Positions 1 through 9,180 of a stretch of 64,000 bases of DNA are shown here, in pieces. Origin of the DNA: Desulfarculales bacterium UBA696 (GTDB lineage Bacteria > Desulfobacterota > Syntrophobacteria > Syntrophobacterales > Syntrophobacteraceae); contig DBMO01000007.1 in the NCBI GenBank assembly GCA_002298995.1, positions 1 to 64,000 on the forward strand, in the 5' to 3' direction. Below the pieces are notes generated by a model. That model saw only the letters and a program-made list of their open reading frames with translations. It was not told the DNA's origin and did no database searches. Within the stretch, counting starts at the first letter, position 1. Each line of letters opens with the position of its first letter. Position numbers and translations under genes: made by a program.

Positions 1-790
1 GCCTTGAATAACAGTATCTACGTACTGCTGCTGGTGATCGGGGGTTCTCATCTTTCATCTCCATCGATTCATGAGCAATTTCGACGGGATGAGTATACAT
101 CAGACAAGAAATTGATGCACTGATATAAGTGGCTTTTTCAAGAGCCTGTTAGAGTGAAGGAGTGCATCGGGCAATGATCGAAGCAGCTAAAGCTTATCTC
201 GGTAAAGTTCCGATTGAGGTGGAGGTTGCCATTGCAGACACTTGGGCAGAGCAGTAGACAAAGCCAGACTCAGCTTAATCACGGAGTCGGTTGTAAAATG
301 TGATCGTTTCATTTGGATCTTACGTGCTTCCCCCCCCAGTTTCCGATCTCATCAAACACATGTTGCAAACTGCCGCCGCCTCTTGGGAATTCACATATTA
401 TTATAGAATCATAAGGCGTTATGCGTCGGTCTGTTTTTGGATTTCATGGATTTGGCAAGACATGGTTAGTTACTGCGGGATAACTTATGTGAGGGAATCT
501 CTTTTCTGTTGTCTTTTGTTTTAATCGGATGGGCCTCGGAAGCGCTCGATGCTCTCTGTAAAATCGAGAGCAACAATCACAAGAACCGCATCGGACATCG
601 ACTATCGACATCTGCCCAACGTAACGTCAGAGATACCATTCTCTGAAAATTAGCACTAAACCATGTTGACAAACCAATAGAAGATTTCTAGCATAAAAGT
701 GTCCGAAAACGGGGAAGGTTTTATTCATCTTCTAATATATATTGTTTTATCCATTAGCGACTTATAGGTTCCTCCTAGGAGGGTCTGCCA
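1..790. other. non-coding or decayed stretch
   Basis: No convincing gene is seen. A 27-codon reading frame at 174-257 and a 74-codon frame at 300-524 lack good ribosome binding sites and recognisable motifs. The stretch probably contains decayed sequence and the promoter of the following MORN-repeat gene. Confidence 0.5.
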
Positions 791-1462
791 ATGCGGTACC
801 TGCTCGTCACTGCCATCGCAGCCATCGCTATCTTGTGGCCATTGCCAGTGTCGACGGAGGAAGCGCGCTGGCGGCAGACAATGAACCAAGACTGCCTTGT
901 CTGGGATGCCCTGCCACAGCCCGACGAAACCGTCACTTGGTCGGGACCTTGTGTTGGCGGAAAGGCAAGCGGGTACGGCACCGAGGTCTTTCGTTACCGC
1001 GACGAAGGCGTTTGGAAAGAAGAGCGCTACGTCGGCGATATGCAGGCCGGCAGGCCCACCGGGCGCGGAACGCTCACCTACGATAACGGCGACCGCTACG
1101 AAGGCAGTTTCGTGGACGCCAAACGAGTTGGACATGCAACGTACACCTACGTCAACGGCGACCGCTACGAGGGCGACTTCAGAAGCGACAAACGCACAGG
1201 ACGTGGGACATTCATTTACCACAGCGGTGGTCGCTACGAGGGCGACTTCGTAAACGGTGACTTCCAAGGGCGCGGGGTGTTCACCCTAGCCGACGGAGGT
1301 CGCTACGAAGGCGACTTCAGGAGTGGCATGCCCAACGGCTACGGCACTTACAAAGCTAGCACCGGTGAGGTCGTTACAGGCAATTGGTCGAATGGATGCT
1401 TCCGACAAGGTAACCGGGTGGCTGCCGTCGGTACCACCAAAGAGAAGTGCGGGTTCAAATAA
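791..1462 (+). CDS. secreted MORN-repeat protein
   Basis: This 223-residue protein starts with a hydrophobic signal peptide of about 20 residues (MRYLLVTAIAAIAILWPLPV). The rest is built of MORN repeats, about six units of roughly 23 residues with the core Y-E-G-D/S-F, clearest between residues 95 and 200. MORN repeats fold as beta-hairpin stacks and usually act as scaffolds or lipid- and protein-binding surfaces; no enzymatic domain is present. The start is supported by an AGGAGGG ribosome binding site 7 bases before the ATG. It stands alone, so the neighbours do not indicate a role. Export to the periplasm is inferred from the N-terminus. Confidence 0.85.
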   Translation: MRYLLVTAIAAIAILWPLPVSTEEARWRQTMNQDCLVWDALPQPDETVTWSGPCVGGKASGYGTEVFRYRDEGVWKEERYVGDMQAGRPTGRGTLTYDNGDRYEGSFVDAKRVGHATYTYVNGDRYEGDFRSDKRTGRGTFIYHSGGRYEGDFVNGDFQGRGVFTLADGGRYEGDFRSGMPNGYGTYKASTGEVVTGNWSNGCFRQGNRVAAVGTTKEKCGFK

Positions 1463-1509
1463 GACTCTGTTCATATCGCGCGAGGCTCGGCGTCATCGCG
1501 AGCGAGCCG

Positions 1510-1585
1510 TGTAGGGTGGGCACGTCTTTGGGGCTGTTGCTCAACCGATTCGAGCAACAGCACCTGAAGCTGTGCCCACCCTACA
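1510..1585. repeat. REP/BIME-like inverted repeat, copy 1
   Basis: The outer arms read TGTAGGGTGGGCAC at 1510-1523 and its reverse complement at 1572-1585. A second pair of arms, GCTGTTGCTC / GAGCAACAGC, lies inside at 1533-1561. The GGTGGGCAC core recurs at 39589 and 47801, so this is a dispersed palindromic family. It sits directly upstream of a REP-associated transposase remnant, the partner expected for such repeats. Confidence 0.75.
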
Positions 1586-1594
1586 TGGCTGCTT

Positions 1595-1858
1595 TTGGGA
1601 GAAGGCGTTAATCCGAGCCGTAAGATGAAAGGCGAACGGGGAATCCTGCAACGCAGATTTTCGGAACATACCATCCGGGACGAAGACGATTTGAATAACC
1701 ATTTGGACTATCTCCATTATAATCCGGTCGAACACGGGTTGACCCCGAGAGTGTCGGATTGGCCGCATTCCACGTTTCATCAATACGTGCAGCGCGGAAC
1801 GTATACGGTGGATTGGTGCGGCTCCAAAGCAGGATTTGACGGCGATTTCGGGGAATGA
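1595..1858 (+). pseudogene. C-terminal remnant of REP-associated tyrosine transposase (RAYT, Y1/IS200-like)
   Basis: The frame encodes only the C-terminal part of a Y1_Tnp/RAYT protein: a KGERGILQRRF segment, then HTIRDEDDLNNHLDYLHYNPVEHGL, the family signature read here in two overlapping pieces (HTIRDEDDLNNH and LDYLHYNPVEHGL). The part with the HUH metal-binding histidines and most of the catalytic domain is missing. Upstream sequence is replaced by the palindromic repeat at 1510-1585. RAYT enzymes mobilise REP palindromes, so the pairing is consistent, but this copy cannot be active. The ORF start is arbitrary, since recognisable homology begins only about 10 residues in. Confidence 0.8.
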
Positions 1859-2000
1859 TCCAAAGCAGTAGTCAAAAGCGATGGGTTTCGTCCCATGAAA
1901 CGTGGGACTTCATCCATCCTACGTGCTGGAGTCGCTCTCGGACGATTTGTTACGTACAGTGGCAAGATGTCTTGATTCCTTGGTGAAAAGTCACTCAGAA

Positions 2001-3014
2001 TTAAGGTTTATGTCTTATGAAACAGTAAGGATCCAGGTCTTCAAGAGGATCAAGGCCAAAGCCGTAAGAGACAGCCGGGCAACCGCCGCATGAGTTTCGG
2101 ATTTTGCATTTCCTGCAGGCAGTTGGTCTCTGACGATATCGCTCTGCTTCTTTTGAATCGTAAATTTCAATCAAATCCAGTTTGGCAATGCTTCCGAGCA
2201 GAGAAGGAAATTTACGGCAGGCATGGACCTCTCCGTCCGGCAGAAGCGCCATGAAATTGAATGCAGCTCCGCAACCTGCTCCAGTGCATCCGGGCAACAA
2301 GGCACTGCCGAAGTTATGGCGGTAGATATTGAACAGGTTGTCCTTATAACCGAAAATGCTGTTGTGCTTTGCTGCCTTAATATATTCCTTTAAAAATTCG
2401 ATGTAATCACCTTTTGTCGGCATCTCTATGGAAACCGCTTCACCTGTTCTAGAGAGCCTGTTGAAGGTGAAACGATGGGCAAGATCCCGCAAGTATTCCC
2501 CTAATGGGATGACATCCTTTAAATTTGATTTGGTGAGGGTGAGCATTACATGAGTTTGCAGTGAAGATTCTTCGGCTCTTTCCAGGAATGAAAGCACCTG
2601 CTCAAAGTGCCCGGCTCCCCTAATCTTGTCGTTATTCTCCTTTAACCCTTCCAGACTCACCTGGTAATAGATGGGTTTCTGGATATTGATCAAACGCCGG
2701 ATGTTGCTATCCGATATCGGGTTACCTAGGATAGAAGTCTTGAACTTCCTGGAAGTAATAGATTCATATAGGTCCCAAAAAAAAGGATAAAGAAAGGGGT
2801 CGCCGCCGGTAAGACAGACGCGTCCCTCCACACTCTTATGTTTGCAAAAAGCCTCGAACGAATTGAGTACCCTAAGAGCTTCATCGAGTTGCAAATTCTC
2901 CCTTTGGGATCTATCGTAGCAGTGCTTGCAATTGAAGGGGCAGGCGTTCGTCAAGTGCCACTGGAGAGTGAATACCTTGCTTTTCCTGCCAAAAAGAATT
3001 CGATCTCTAATCAT
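2001..3014 (-). CDS. radical SAM/SPASM enzyme, probable maturase of the adjacent Cys/Gly-tail protein
   Basis: The protein has 337 residues. The radical SAM cluster motif is C25-PFN-C29-KH-C32, followed by a GGDPF motif near residue 70 that fits the SAM-binding GGE-type loop. The C-terminal 90 residues hold a SPASM-like set of cysteines: CTGAGC, then CRKF, CRKC, CGGC and a final C near the end, expected to bind auxiliary 4Fe-4S clusters. SPASM enzymes typically modify ribosomally made peptides or protein side chains. It is the last gene of a minus-strand cassette, about 80 bases after a membrane protein with a Cys/Gly-repeat tail, the usual kind of substrate partner. The substrate assignment is inferred. 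The ribosome binding site is weak. Confidence 0.85.
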   Translation of the reverse strand: MIRDRILFGRKSKVFTLQWHLTNACPFNCKHCYDRSQRENLQLDEALRVLNSFEAFCKHKSVEGRVCLTGGDPFLYPFFWDLYESITSRKFKTSILGNPISDSNIRRLINIQKPIYYQVSLEGLKENNDKIRGAGHFEQVLSFLERAEESSLQTHVMLTLTKSNLKDVIPLGEYLRDLAHRFTFNRLSRTGEAVSIEMPTKGDYIEFLKEYIKAAKHNSIFGYKDNLFNIYRHNFGSALLPGCTGAGCGAAFNFMALLPDGEVHACRKFPSLLGSIAKLDLIEIYDSKEAERYRQRPTACRKCKIRNSCGGCPAVSYGFGLDPLEDLDPYCFIRHKP

Positions 3015-3093
3015 TTATACAGGAGCACTCTCGCTGTAATCTTCAAATTTGTAGTGTTAATATAACAGGATTGTATTTTGGCTGATATTGACT

Positions 3094-4008
3094 TCATGAT
3101 CCACCACAGCCGCCGCAGCCTCCCCCACACCCACCACCGCAAGCACCACCACCACAGGATGAACCGCCACCCCATGATCCACCTGTTGAAGCGCCGCATC
3201 CTCCCCATTGGTAGCCTGAATCGGAAATAGGCCGCAGATGAAGAGCAGTGATCATAGCCGATGCCGTTGGCGGCAAGGACGACAGACCGAAAAGAGCCGT
3301 GAGAAGAACCAGTTGGTCCGTTGCCGTATGAGGACGTAACCTCATCCGTCCATGGTACAGGCGGCTGAACATCTTTTTCAGTCTTTTAAATTCATTATCC
3401 CCGGCATAGGTCCGGAGCTTGTTGATAACCTTCCATAATATATAGGAGAAGACAAAGCTCAGAATGATAAGAAACAGGATGTTGGTCTTGCCCCGTGAAA
3501 GGGCAACATAGATTTTGGTCCCCGCCATGCCCCAAAGGAGCAGCAACCCGAAACAGGACAGTATTAGCCTTCGGGATCTCTGCTTTTCGCTAGGGATGAG
3601 ATTTTTGCTCCTCAGGGCATCACCGATATCTTCAGCCCAAACCAAAATGTCAGGATCAGCAAAAAGAGCTTTTGCATTATCTTCCTTCCTGAATCTTTTA
3701 AGAATTGCTCTTTCCAGTGGACTTCTCGCGGACTCGATGGAGTTTCCATGGATAGTTCGGAGTTTGGCGTCTCTCGTTTTTAAAAGCTTCCTGTCAAGCA
3801 GGGAAAAGGCTGCTGATTGTATCAGGTGCCTCTTCCCTCCACGAAGATAAGCAATCTGATAAGGATCTTGAGCAAGGTCGAAGGTCGTAGATTGATCGGA
3901 CTCACTTCTTTTCCTTAGCTCGTTTAGTATGATGATCAATGCTATGGAGAAGCAAAGAAAAAAGGAAAGAAAATCAGGACCTCGAAGATCGAATGGATTG
4001 AATGACAT
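3094..4008 (-). CDS. membrane protein with Cys/Gly-rich C-terminal tail (TIGR04222-like)
   Basis: The protein has 304 residues. The N-terminus reads FDLRGPDFLSFF and runs into a first membrane segment. A DPYQIAYLRGG motif and an alpha-helical region follow; both resemble the TIGR04222 membrane-protein family as I remember it. Further hydrophobic segments lie near residues 155-175, 180-200 and 240-260. The last 37 residues (268-304) are almost only Gly, Cys, Ser and Ala, with six cysteines at 271, 285, 290, 294, 298 and 301 in a C-G-G-G-C spacing. The start codon directly follows the stop of the upstream nucleotidyltransferase gene. Together with the downstream radical SAM/SPASM gene this suggests a post-translationally modified tail, which is inference. 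Confidence 0.75.
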   Translation of the reverse strand: MSFNPFDLRGPDFLSFFLCFSIALIIILNELRKRSESDQSTTFDLAQDPYQIAYLRGGKRHLIQSAAFSLLDRKLLKTRDAKLRTIHGNSIESARSPLERAILKRFRKEDNAKALFADPDILVWAEDIGDALRSKNLIPSEKQRSRRLILSCFGLLLLWGMAGTKIYVALSRGKTNILFLIILSFVFSYILWKVINKLRTYAGDNEFKRLKKMFSRLYHGRMRLRPHTATDQLVLLTALFGLSSLPPTASAMITALHLRPISDSGYQWGGCGASTGGSWGGGSSCGGGACGGGCGGGCGGCGGS

Positions 4009-4758
4009 TTATTTAAGCCTTTCGACATAATCCAGCATCTTCTCTGTAAGATCCATAAGGCCAATGGTGGCGGCAGAGGCAATACCCGGCTCCAGGAATT
4101 GAGACTCCCTTGCCTGAGACAGGCCTTGTAGCACCTGTTCCCAGGAGTCCCCGCCGATGTCTTTGGCCAATACCTGAAGAGCTTCTTTCGGCGATGGAGC
4201 AGTTCTTCCTTCCAAATCAAGTATCGTGGATGCAACAGAACGAAGCGGAGATGCGGCTTCTGCGATGATGATCGCCAATTGTTCTTCTCTCAAACTCGTT
4301 GCCATGTATCGCTCACGAAGTCTCATCGACAGGTTCAGCAGGCTCTGCCGAAGAGCCCGGAGTCTGGCTTCTCTTGGTATCGTGAGCCCAGAAAGCAAAT
4401 CTTGCCCATACAGAATCTGGTGGCGCCGGGAAATATCCCAGAACTTTACGGGAAAGTCTTCGCACGCAGCATTGAGTTCGGACCGAAGGACAAACATTGC
4501 CGAGAGTTTCAGGGCAACATAGCCAACCCGCAGTGGGTCTTTGAAAGAATCCGCCTTTGCGCGGTCAAAGCGTTCGAGAATAAAAAGAATATTTACATCC
4601 GAAGTGGCACGGAGCTTCCCTTCGGCAGCACTGCCAAAGAGCACAATGGAGAGAAGGTCCTGTCCCAGCAACTCTTGTGCCGATAGAACGATTGAGGCCA
4701 ACACGTTTCGAACATCCTCCGGAACTACAGAGGGCAAATTCTTAAGTTCCTCGTCCAT
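4009..4758 (-). CDS. nucleotidyltransferase-fold protein with degenerate active site
   Basis: The protein has 249 residues. Residues 38-60 carry the nucleotidyltransferase signature LFGSAAEG...SDVNILF: G42-S43 is intact, but the metal-binding pair reads D54-V-N56 instead of D-x-D. The rest is helical, without other motifs I recognise. This may be an inactive or altered member of the MNT/KNTase-like superfamily, perhaps a binding subunit. A GTGGAGGCGGT ribosome binding site precedes the ATG. It is the first gene of the cassette and abuts the Cys/Gly-tail gene with no gap, which implies co-expression. Its role there is unknown. Confidence 0.75.
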   Translation of the reverse strand: MDEELKNLPSVVPEDVRNVLASIVLSAQELLGQDLLSIVLFGSAAEGKLRATSDVNILFILERFDRAKADSFKDPLRVGYVALKLSAMFVLRSELNAACEDFPVKFWDISRRHQILYGQDLLSGLTIPREARLRALRQSLLNLSMRLRERYMATSLREEQLAIIIAEAASPLRSVASTILDLEGRTAPSPKEALQVLAKDIGGDSWEQVLQGLSQARESQFLEPGIASAATIGLMDLTEKMLDYVERLK

Positions 4759-5328
4759 ACCGCCTCCACAATCGGAGTTTATTATCTGGCACGTACTTTA
4801 TATATTGAGTTTTCTTTAATTCCAAGCTGATAAGGAGGGAACTCACAAAGGATGCATACTAATACCCCTTGGGCATTTCCGCGGGTCTGAGCTACTCATT
4901 GAAGGCATGCAGCGTGGAAGGTCAGCACATAACTCTCCTATATTTTGAATCGTCGGTGCCAGCATCCTCTTTCGAGATGCTAATCACGCTTTGAGCCGAA
5001 TGATTTCCATCCTCCGGACGCAAATGAAGATGGTGAAGAACGACCGCTGGTTGGGATCCAGAGCCCCCTTCGGTGTTGCACATTCGGGCAGATCCGTAAA
5101 GCATACCGGGTCTATATGATGGCAGGTTCGACTCCCGCATTCATTTTCGAAGATATGGATATTTTTTCGATATCCTCACCCATGTATTTGGTCGGTTCCG
5201 GAGTCGTATCTTGCAATGCTAAGGTCTTGAACTTCTTGGAAGGCATAGGGCTGCCGCCTCGCTTTCACGCCGGCGACGCCGGTGGGCGCTGCTTTACCAT
5301 CGTGCCTACCAGCATTATGTAGCTCCGG
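4759..5328. other. intergenic stretch, no gene seen
   Basis: About 570 bases separate the radical SAM cassette from archaemetzincin. Frames present here have no motifs or good ribosome binding sites. Bases 5121-5137 resemble an isolated tRNA T-arm, but no complete tRNA can be folded. The stretch likely holds the promoter of the minus-strand cassette near 4760-4850. Confidence 0.5.
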
Positions 5329-5853
5329 TCAAAACAAGGGGGCGATTCTGGCCATGCAGTCGGGGCAGAATTCGTTACTTTTCCAGTCGATTTCTTCCAT
5401 GTAGGTCGAGGACCTCATCACGCATCCCTGGTCCTGGCAGTGAACGAGCCCGAAGGTGTGGCCAAGCTCGTGTATGGCTTCCTTGTAGAGGCGCTCCTGG
5501 AGACCTTCGGGGTCTTCCGGAAGGCCGTAGAACTTGTTGTCCAGGCGGTATGAGCTGATTACGGCGCATCTGCCGTTAAGCTGCGCTTCTCCGAAGACGA
5601 AAGTCAGGATTGGGATGTAGAGGTCGAGACTGCAAACACCAAGCACTTTGGCATCCTCTTGAGGGACGTCTCTTTCCAGTTGTTCGAGGATCGCCGAGGA
5701 ATAATACTGGTGTCTTTTGGGCTCTAGAAAAGGGCGCGGGTCAAGGTCGGTCGGGGAAATATAGGTCCTTACGGAAAACCGTGCTTCGAGCAGGGCGCGC
5801 ATTCGCTCCAACTCGTGTTCAGCGGAAAAGCCAATGGGAACAAGGATGATCAT
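5329..5853 (-). CDS. amzA: archaemetzincin-type zinc metalloprotease
   Basis: The 174-residue protein has the archaemetzincin signature. The zinc-binding helix H128-E-L-G-H132-TFGLV-H138 is followed at once by C139 and C144-V-M (the Met-turn), then C163-P-D-C166. The family pattern is HExxHxxGxxHC with a four-cysteine structural zinc site, and all key residues are present. Members are small soluble aminopeptidase-like metalloproteases found in archaea, vertebrates and scattered bacteria; the bacterial role is unclear. There is no signal peptide, so it should be cytoplasmic. It lies 135 bases downstream of the NtrC-type regulator on the same strand, and the spacing suggests it may have its own promoter. 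No good ribosome binding site is visible. Confidence 0.9.
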   Translation of the reverse strand: MIILVPIGFSAEHELERMRALLEARFSVRTYISPTDLDPRPFLEPKRHQYYSSAILEQLERDVPQEDAKVLGVCSLDLYIPILTFVFGEAQLNGRCAVISSYRLDNKFYGLPEDPEGLQERLYKEAIHELGHTFGLVHCQDQGCVMRSSTYMEEIDWKSNEFCPDCMARIAPLF

Positions 5854-5988
5854 TAATTATATTTCGAATTAGTGTGCGCTTTATGGGTATTGAGAATTCA
5901 GGAAGTTGATGAGTTTCCTCTATCATTCAGATTCTTTGATCCTAAAATTCCCAAATTCCTTACGTCCCTGAATTCCTAGACTTCTAAA

Positions 5989-7347
5989 TCAGGCCCTTAG
6001 GCCATACTTCTTGATTTTGTTGTAAATGGTTGCCCTGTCGACATCGAGGAGCTGGGCGACCTGTGATATGTTCCCACCCGTCTTGTTGATGGCAAACTGT
6101 ATGTGCCGCTTCTCGACCTCTTCCAGGGTCAGGACCTTGTCCGAATCCGCCGAGGGGGTTGCCACCAGCTTGCCGTTGATGGTGAAAGGGAAGTCATTGA
6201 CGGTCACCAGGGGAGGCGATCCGACGACAATTGCCCGTTCGACCGCATTCTGGAGTTCCCTGACATTTCCGGGCCAGGAATGATTGGTGAGCATCTCCAT
6301 GGCTTCCTGATCGACTCCGCTGAAAGGCTTGTTCATCGCCGTCGCATATTTTTGCACGAAATGACTGACCAACAGCGGTATGTCTGCCGGCCTCTCCTTG
6401 AGGGAGGGCAACTGAATATTGAAAACATTGAGGCGGTAGTAGAGATCTTCCCTGAAGGTCCCCTCCTTGACAGCCTCTTCAAGATTGCTGTTGGTTGCCG
6501 AGATGATCCTGAAGTCGGCATCGATTATCTGGTTGCCGCCGAGCCTGGTAAATTGCTTGGTTTCAATCACGCGCAACAGGTCCATCTGGGTCTTCAGGCC
6601 GATATTGCCTATTTCATCGAAGAATATGGTGCCCTTGTGCGCCAGTTCGAGTTTTCCCTTGCGGCGGTATTGAGCGCCGGTGAAAGCTCCGCGTTCGTGG
6701 CCGAACAGTTCGCTCTCCACGAGCGTATCCGGCAGCGCCCCGCAGTTTATGGCTATTATGGGGAAATACCTGCGCTTGCTGTTGACGTGGATGGCCCTTG
6801 CCACAAGCTCCTTGCCCGTTCCCGACGGACCCTGGATCATAACGGTGGTGTCGGTGTCGGCCACTGTCTGGATCAGCCTGAAAATCTCCTGCATCTGCGG
6901 GCTCTCCCCGATCATCTGATCCATATAGATCAGGGACGTTATTTCTTCCTTGAGCCTGAGGTTTTCGCGAAGGAGCCTGCGCTGCATGACCGCGTTTCGA
7001 ACCAGCCTGCTGAGGTCGTCGGGGTCTATGGGCTTTATTATGTAGTCGTATGCGCCCTGCTTGAGGGCCGACACGGCGGTATCCACCGAGGCGTAAGCAG
7101 TCATTATTATGACCACGAGTTGCTGGTCTATTTCCTTCAAGCGCCGCTGGAGTTCGATACCATCCATCCCCGGCATTTTTATGTCGAGCAGCACGATATC
7201 GAAGCTGAATTCGGGCAGCTTATCGAGCGCTTCCATCGCACCGGAGGCGGTCTCGACCTGGTAGCCCTCCTGGGTGAACCAGTTTTTAAGAGAATCCCGC
7301 ACCACCTGCTCGTCATCGACGATGAGCAATGAAACCTGTTCGGCCAT
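5989..7347 (-). CDS. NtrC-family sigma-54-dependent response regulator
   Basis: The protein has 452 residues in three domains. A receiver domain (about 7-118) has the acidic pair D11-D12, phospho-acceptor D55 in LLDIKMPG, and a KPI lysine motif. A sigma-54 AAA+ domain (about 148-385) has Walker A GPSGTGKE and the sigma-54-contacting GAFTGA loop. A C-terminal Fis-type helix-turn-helix ends in NISQVAQLLDVDRATIYNKI. It activates sigma-54 promoters after phosphorylation. Two heme-sensor histidine kinases lie directly upstream on the same strand (60-base gap to the nearer), so they are the likely partners. Possible targets are the sigma-54 promoters at 30902, 32399 and 33219, which is inference. 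Confidence 0.95.
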   Translation of the reverse strand: MAEQVSLLIVDDEQVVRDSLKNWFTQEGYQVETASGAMEALDKLPEFSFDIVLLDIKMPGMDGIELQRRLKEIDQQLVVIIMTAYASVDTAVSALKQGAYDYIIKPIDPDDLSRLVRNAVMQRRLLRENLRLKEEITSLIYMDQMIGESPQMQEIFRLIQTVADTDTTVMIQGPSGTGKELVARAIHVNSKRRYFPIIAINCGALPDTLVESELFGHERGAFTGAQYRRKGKLELAHKGTIFFDEIGNIGLKTQMDLLRVIETKQFTRLGGNQIIDADFRIISATNSNLEEAVKEGTFREDLYYRLNVFNIQLPSLKERPADIPLLVSHFVQKYATAMNKPFSGVDQEAMEMLTNHSWPGNVRELQNAVERAIVVGSPPLVTVNDFPFTINGKLVATPSADSDKVLTLEEVEKRHIQFAINKTGGNISQVAQLLDVDRATIYNKIKKYGLRA

Positions 7348-7407
7348 TTCTAATGAAACTCCAGTCTCGTGTGTTTTGTTGCAAGACGATTCCCGGGGGA
7401 TCGCAAA

Positions 7408-9009
7408 TTACAGACCGTAAATCATGGATTCATTATAGAATACGGGTTCACGACCGTTGATAACCCGTTTTTTCTTTCTCGGGAAGGTTATTATGAAGGC
7501 CGCGCCCTTCTCCGGCTCAGATTCCACTTCTATCTTGCCTTCGTGACCAAGGACTATTCCGTAGACCACCGAAAGACCCAGCCCGACGCCCTGCACTTCC
7601 TCCTTGGTGCTGAAGAAAGGCTCGAATATATGCGCCTGTACCTCCTTGGGGATACCCTTACCGGTGTCCTCGACGCGGATTCTTATCGAGTCCTCATTGG
7701 GCACATCTTCGGTTTGAACGGTAACCGTGCCGCCCCTGTTCATGGCTTCCGAGGCATTGATGAAAAGCGCCACCAGCACCTGCTGAATCTGATTTGCATT
7801 GCCGATTAGGTACGGGTCCTTTGCCTCCAGTTTCTTTACGGCCGTTAGATGATTCACCTCGAAATTGAGCTTGGTGATGAAAAGGCTCTTGTTGACAAGA
7901 TCGTGCATGTTGACCTTTTCGAAAAGAAAATCGGGGCTCTGGGAGAAGTGGAGAAGGTTCTTGACTATGTTTCCGCAGCGTTTGACTTCGTTTACGATAA
8001 TATTGAGTTGTTCAGCGGCCAGTTCCCTTTCCTTTTCCGTCATGGGATGAGCGCTTATCTGGCGGCTGAGGAGCTTGGTGTAGGTGAGAATCCCGCCGAG
8101 AGGATTATTTATTTCATGGGCCATGTTGGCGGCAAGCTTGCCCATGGATGCCATTTTGGCTACGTGAATCATTTTGCGGGAAAGCTCGGAGTTTTCCGCC
8201 TCCACCCTCCTGAGATTATTTACCATGCTGTTGAAAGAACCGGCCAGATCGGCTATTTCGTCGTTTCCCTTCACCTTGACGCTGAATTCCAGGTTTCCCT
8301 TTCTGACCTCGCGGGTGCCCTCCGAGAGCTTGTCCACGCGCTTGTGCACCATCAGCCATATGAAAAGGCCGGCAAAGAGTTCTATAATACAAATCGCCCC
8401 CACCGAGTAGAAGATCATCTGCATGCGGCTCTCGCTGATGTTCTCATCCACCTGCGCAAGGCTCATTTTAGAATCGAGCACCCCCAGAATCTTCTGCTCG
8501 GAGGGCGGAGGGTGGCATTCCGGAGCCGCGCAGGAGGTTTCATTTCGGATCGGGTTTATTACCGCCAGTACGCGATAGCCTTCCGGGGATAAAAAAATGC
8601 GGGGTCGCGTGGTTTCCGGGATGTACTCGAGAGGCCTCTCGGTGCTGTGGCAGACGATACACTGCTCGGCATTGAGGTCCGCTTGCTGCCCAAGGTCCTT
8701 TTCGCTGGTGCTGAAAGCGACTTCACCGTTCTTGTTGTAAATACGTATGCCCTCGACACCCGACTGCTTGCCCAGTGTCCTGATGATCTGGGCAACGTCT
8801 TCCTTGCGGTTGAGCAGCATACTATAGTGGACGGAACCCTCGATGAGGTCGTTGGCTCGTTTGGCGTTACTGAGTATCTCCTGCATCAGGTGATCTGAAC
8901 TGGCGCGAACGATGAAAGTGGTGAGGGAGACAAATACGATCGTGCTGATAAGCAAGAGCAGGGAAAAAAGCCTGAATGCGAGTGATTTCGTTATCTTAGG
9001 TATAGCCAT
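7408..9009 (-). CDS. membrane histidine kinase with c-type heme sensor domain (copy 1)
   Basis: With the ATG at 9009 the protein has 533 residues. It has two membrane segments, a periplasmic domain between them, then HAMP, HisKA (VAHEINNPL in the paralogue, MAHEINNPL here) and an ATPase domain with a GVGLGLSVVYGI G-box. The periplasmic domain holds C117-x-x-C120-H121 and a second site C160-xxxx-C165-H, so covalent heme attachment is likely. A longer frame exists (TTG at 9159). The ATG start was chosen because the heme cysteines then take the same residue numbers as in the neighbouring paralogue and the extra 50 residues have no counterpart. It lies just upstream of the NtrC-type regulator, so it probably senses redox state or a heme ligand and phosphorylates it. 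Confidence 0.9.
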   Translation of the reverse strand: MAIPKITKSLAFRLFSLLLLISTIVFVSLTTFIVRASSDHLMQEILSNAKRANDLIEGSVHYSMLLNRKEDVAQIIRTLGKQSGVEGIRIYNKNGEVAFSTSEKDLGQQADLNAEQCIVCHSTERPLEYIPETTRPRIFLSPEGYRVLAVINPIRNETSCAAPECHPPPSEQKILGVLDSKMSLAQVDENISESRMQMIFYSVGAICIIELFAGLFIWLMVHKRVDKLSEGTREVRKGNLEFSVKVKGNDEIADLAGSFNSMVNNLRRVEAENSELSRKMIHVAKMASMGKLAANMAHEINNPLGGILTYTKLLSRQISAHPMTEKERELAAEQLNIIVNEVKRCGNIVKNLLHFSQSPDFLFEKVNMHDLVNKSLFITKLNFEVNHLTAVKKLEAKDPYLIGNANQIQQVLVALFINASEAMNRGGTVTVQTEDVPNEDSIRIRVEDTGKGIPKEVQAHIFEPFFSTKEEVQGVGLGLSVVYGIVLGHEGKIEVESEPEKGAAFIITFPRKKKRVINGREPVFYNESMIYGL

Positions 9010-9180
9010 CCATGCCCGTTCGACAGCCTGTTCTTCCCACCAGTCCCCTTCCCTTTCCAGCACCCTCATTCGCTGGGTATCAGAGTCTCGATTTCCCATT
9101 TGAATTTGAACCCCTGTTTCCAGAGAAACCACTTTAGCATGCGCTTGAAAATGATTCAAAATACTTCCGATGAGAAAGAA

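Noticed and set aside
174..257. 27-codon frame MIEAAKAYLGKVPIEVEVAI... near the left edge
   Set aside because: It looks like the tail of a small protein, but an in-frame stop lies just upstream, no binding site is present and no family is recognised.
300..524. 74-codon frame on the plus strand
   Set aside because: No binding site, unusual composition and no motif.
725..1267. 180-codon frame antisense to the MORN-repeat gene
   Set aside because: A shadow of the repeated coding sequence on the other strand, which has a clear binding site and family.
5023..5144. Possible tRNA (T-arm-like GGTTCGACTCC and a partly matching acceptor stem)
   Set aside because: The ends would be about 120 bases apart, the T-stem has a mismatch and no anticodon arm can be folded.
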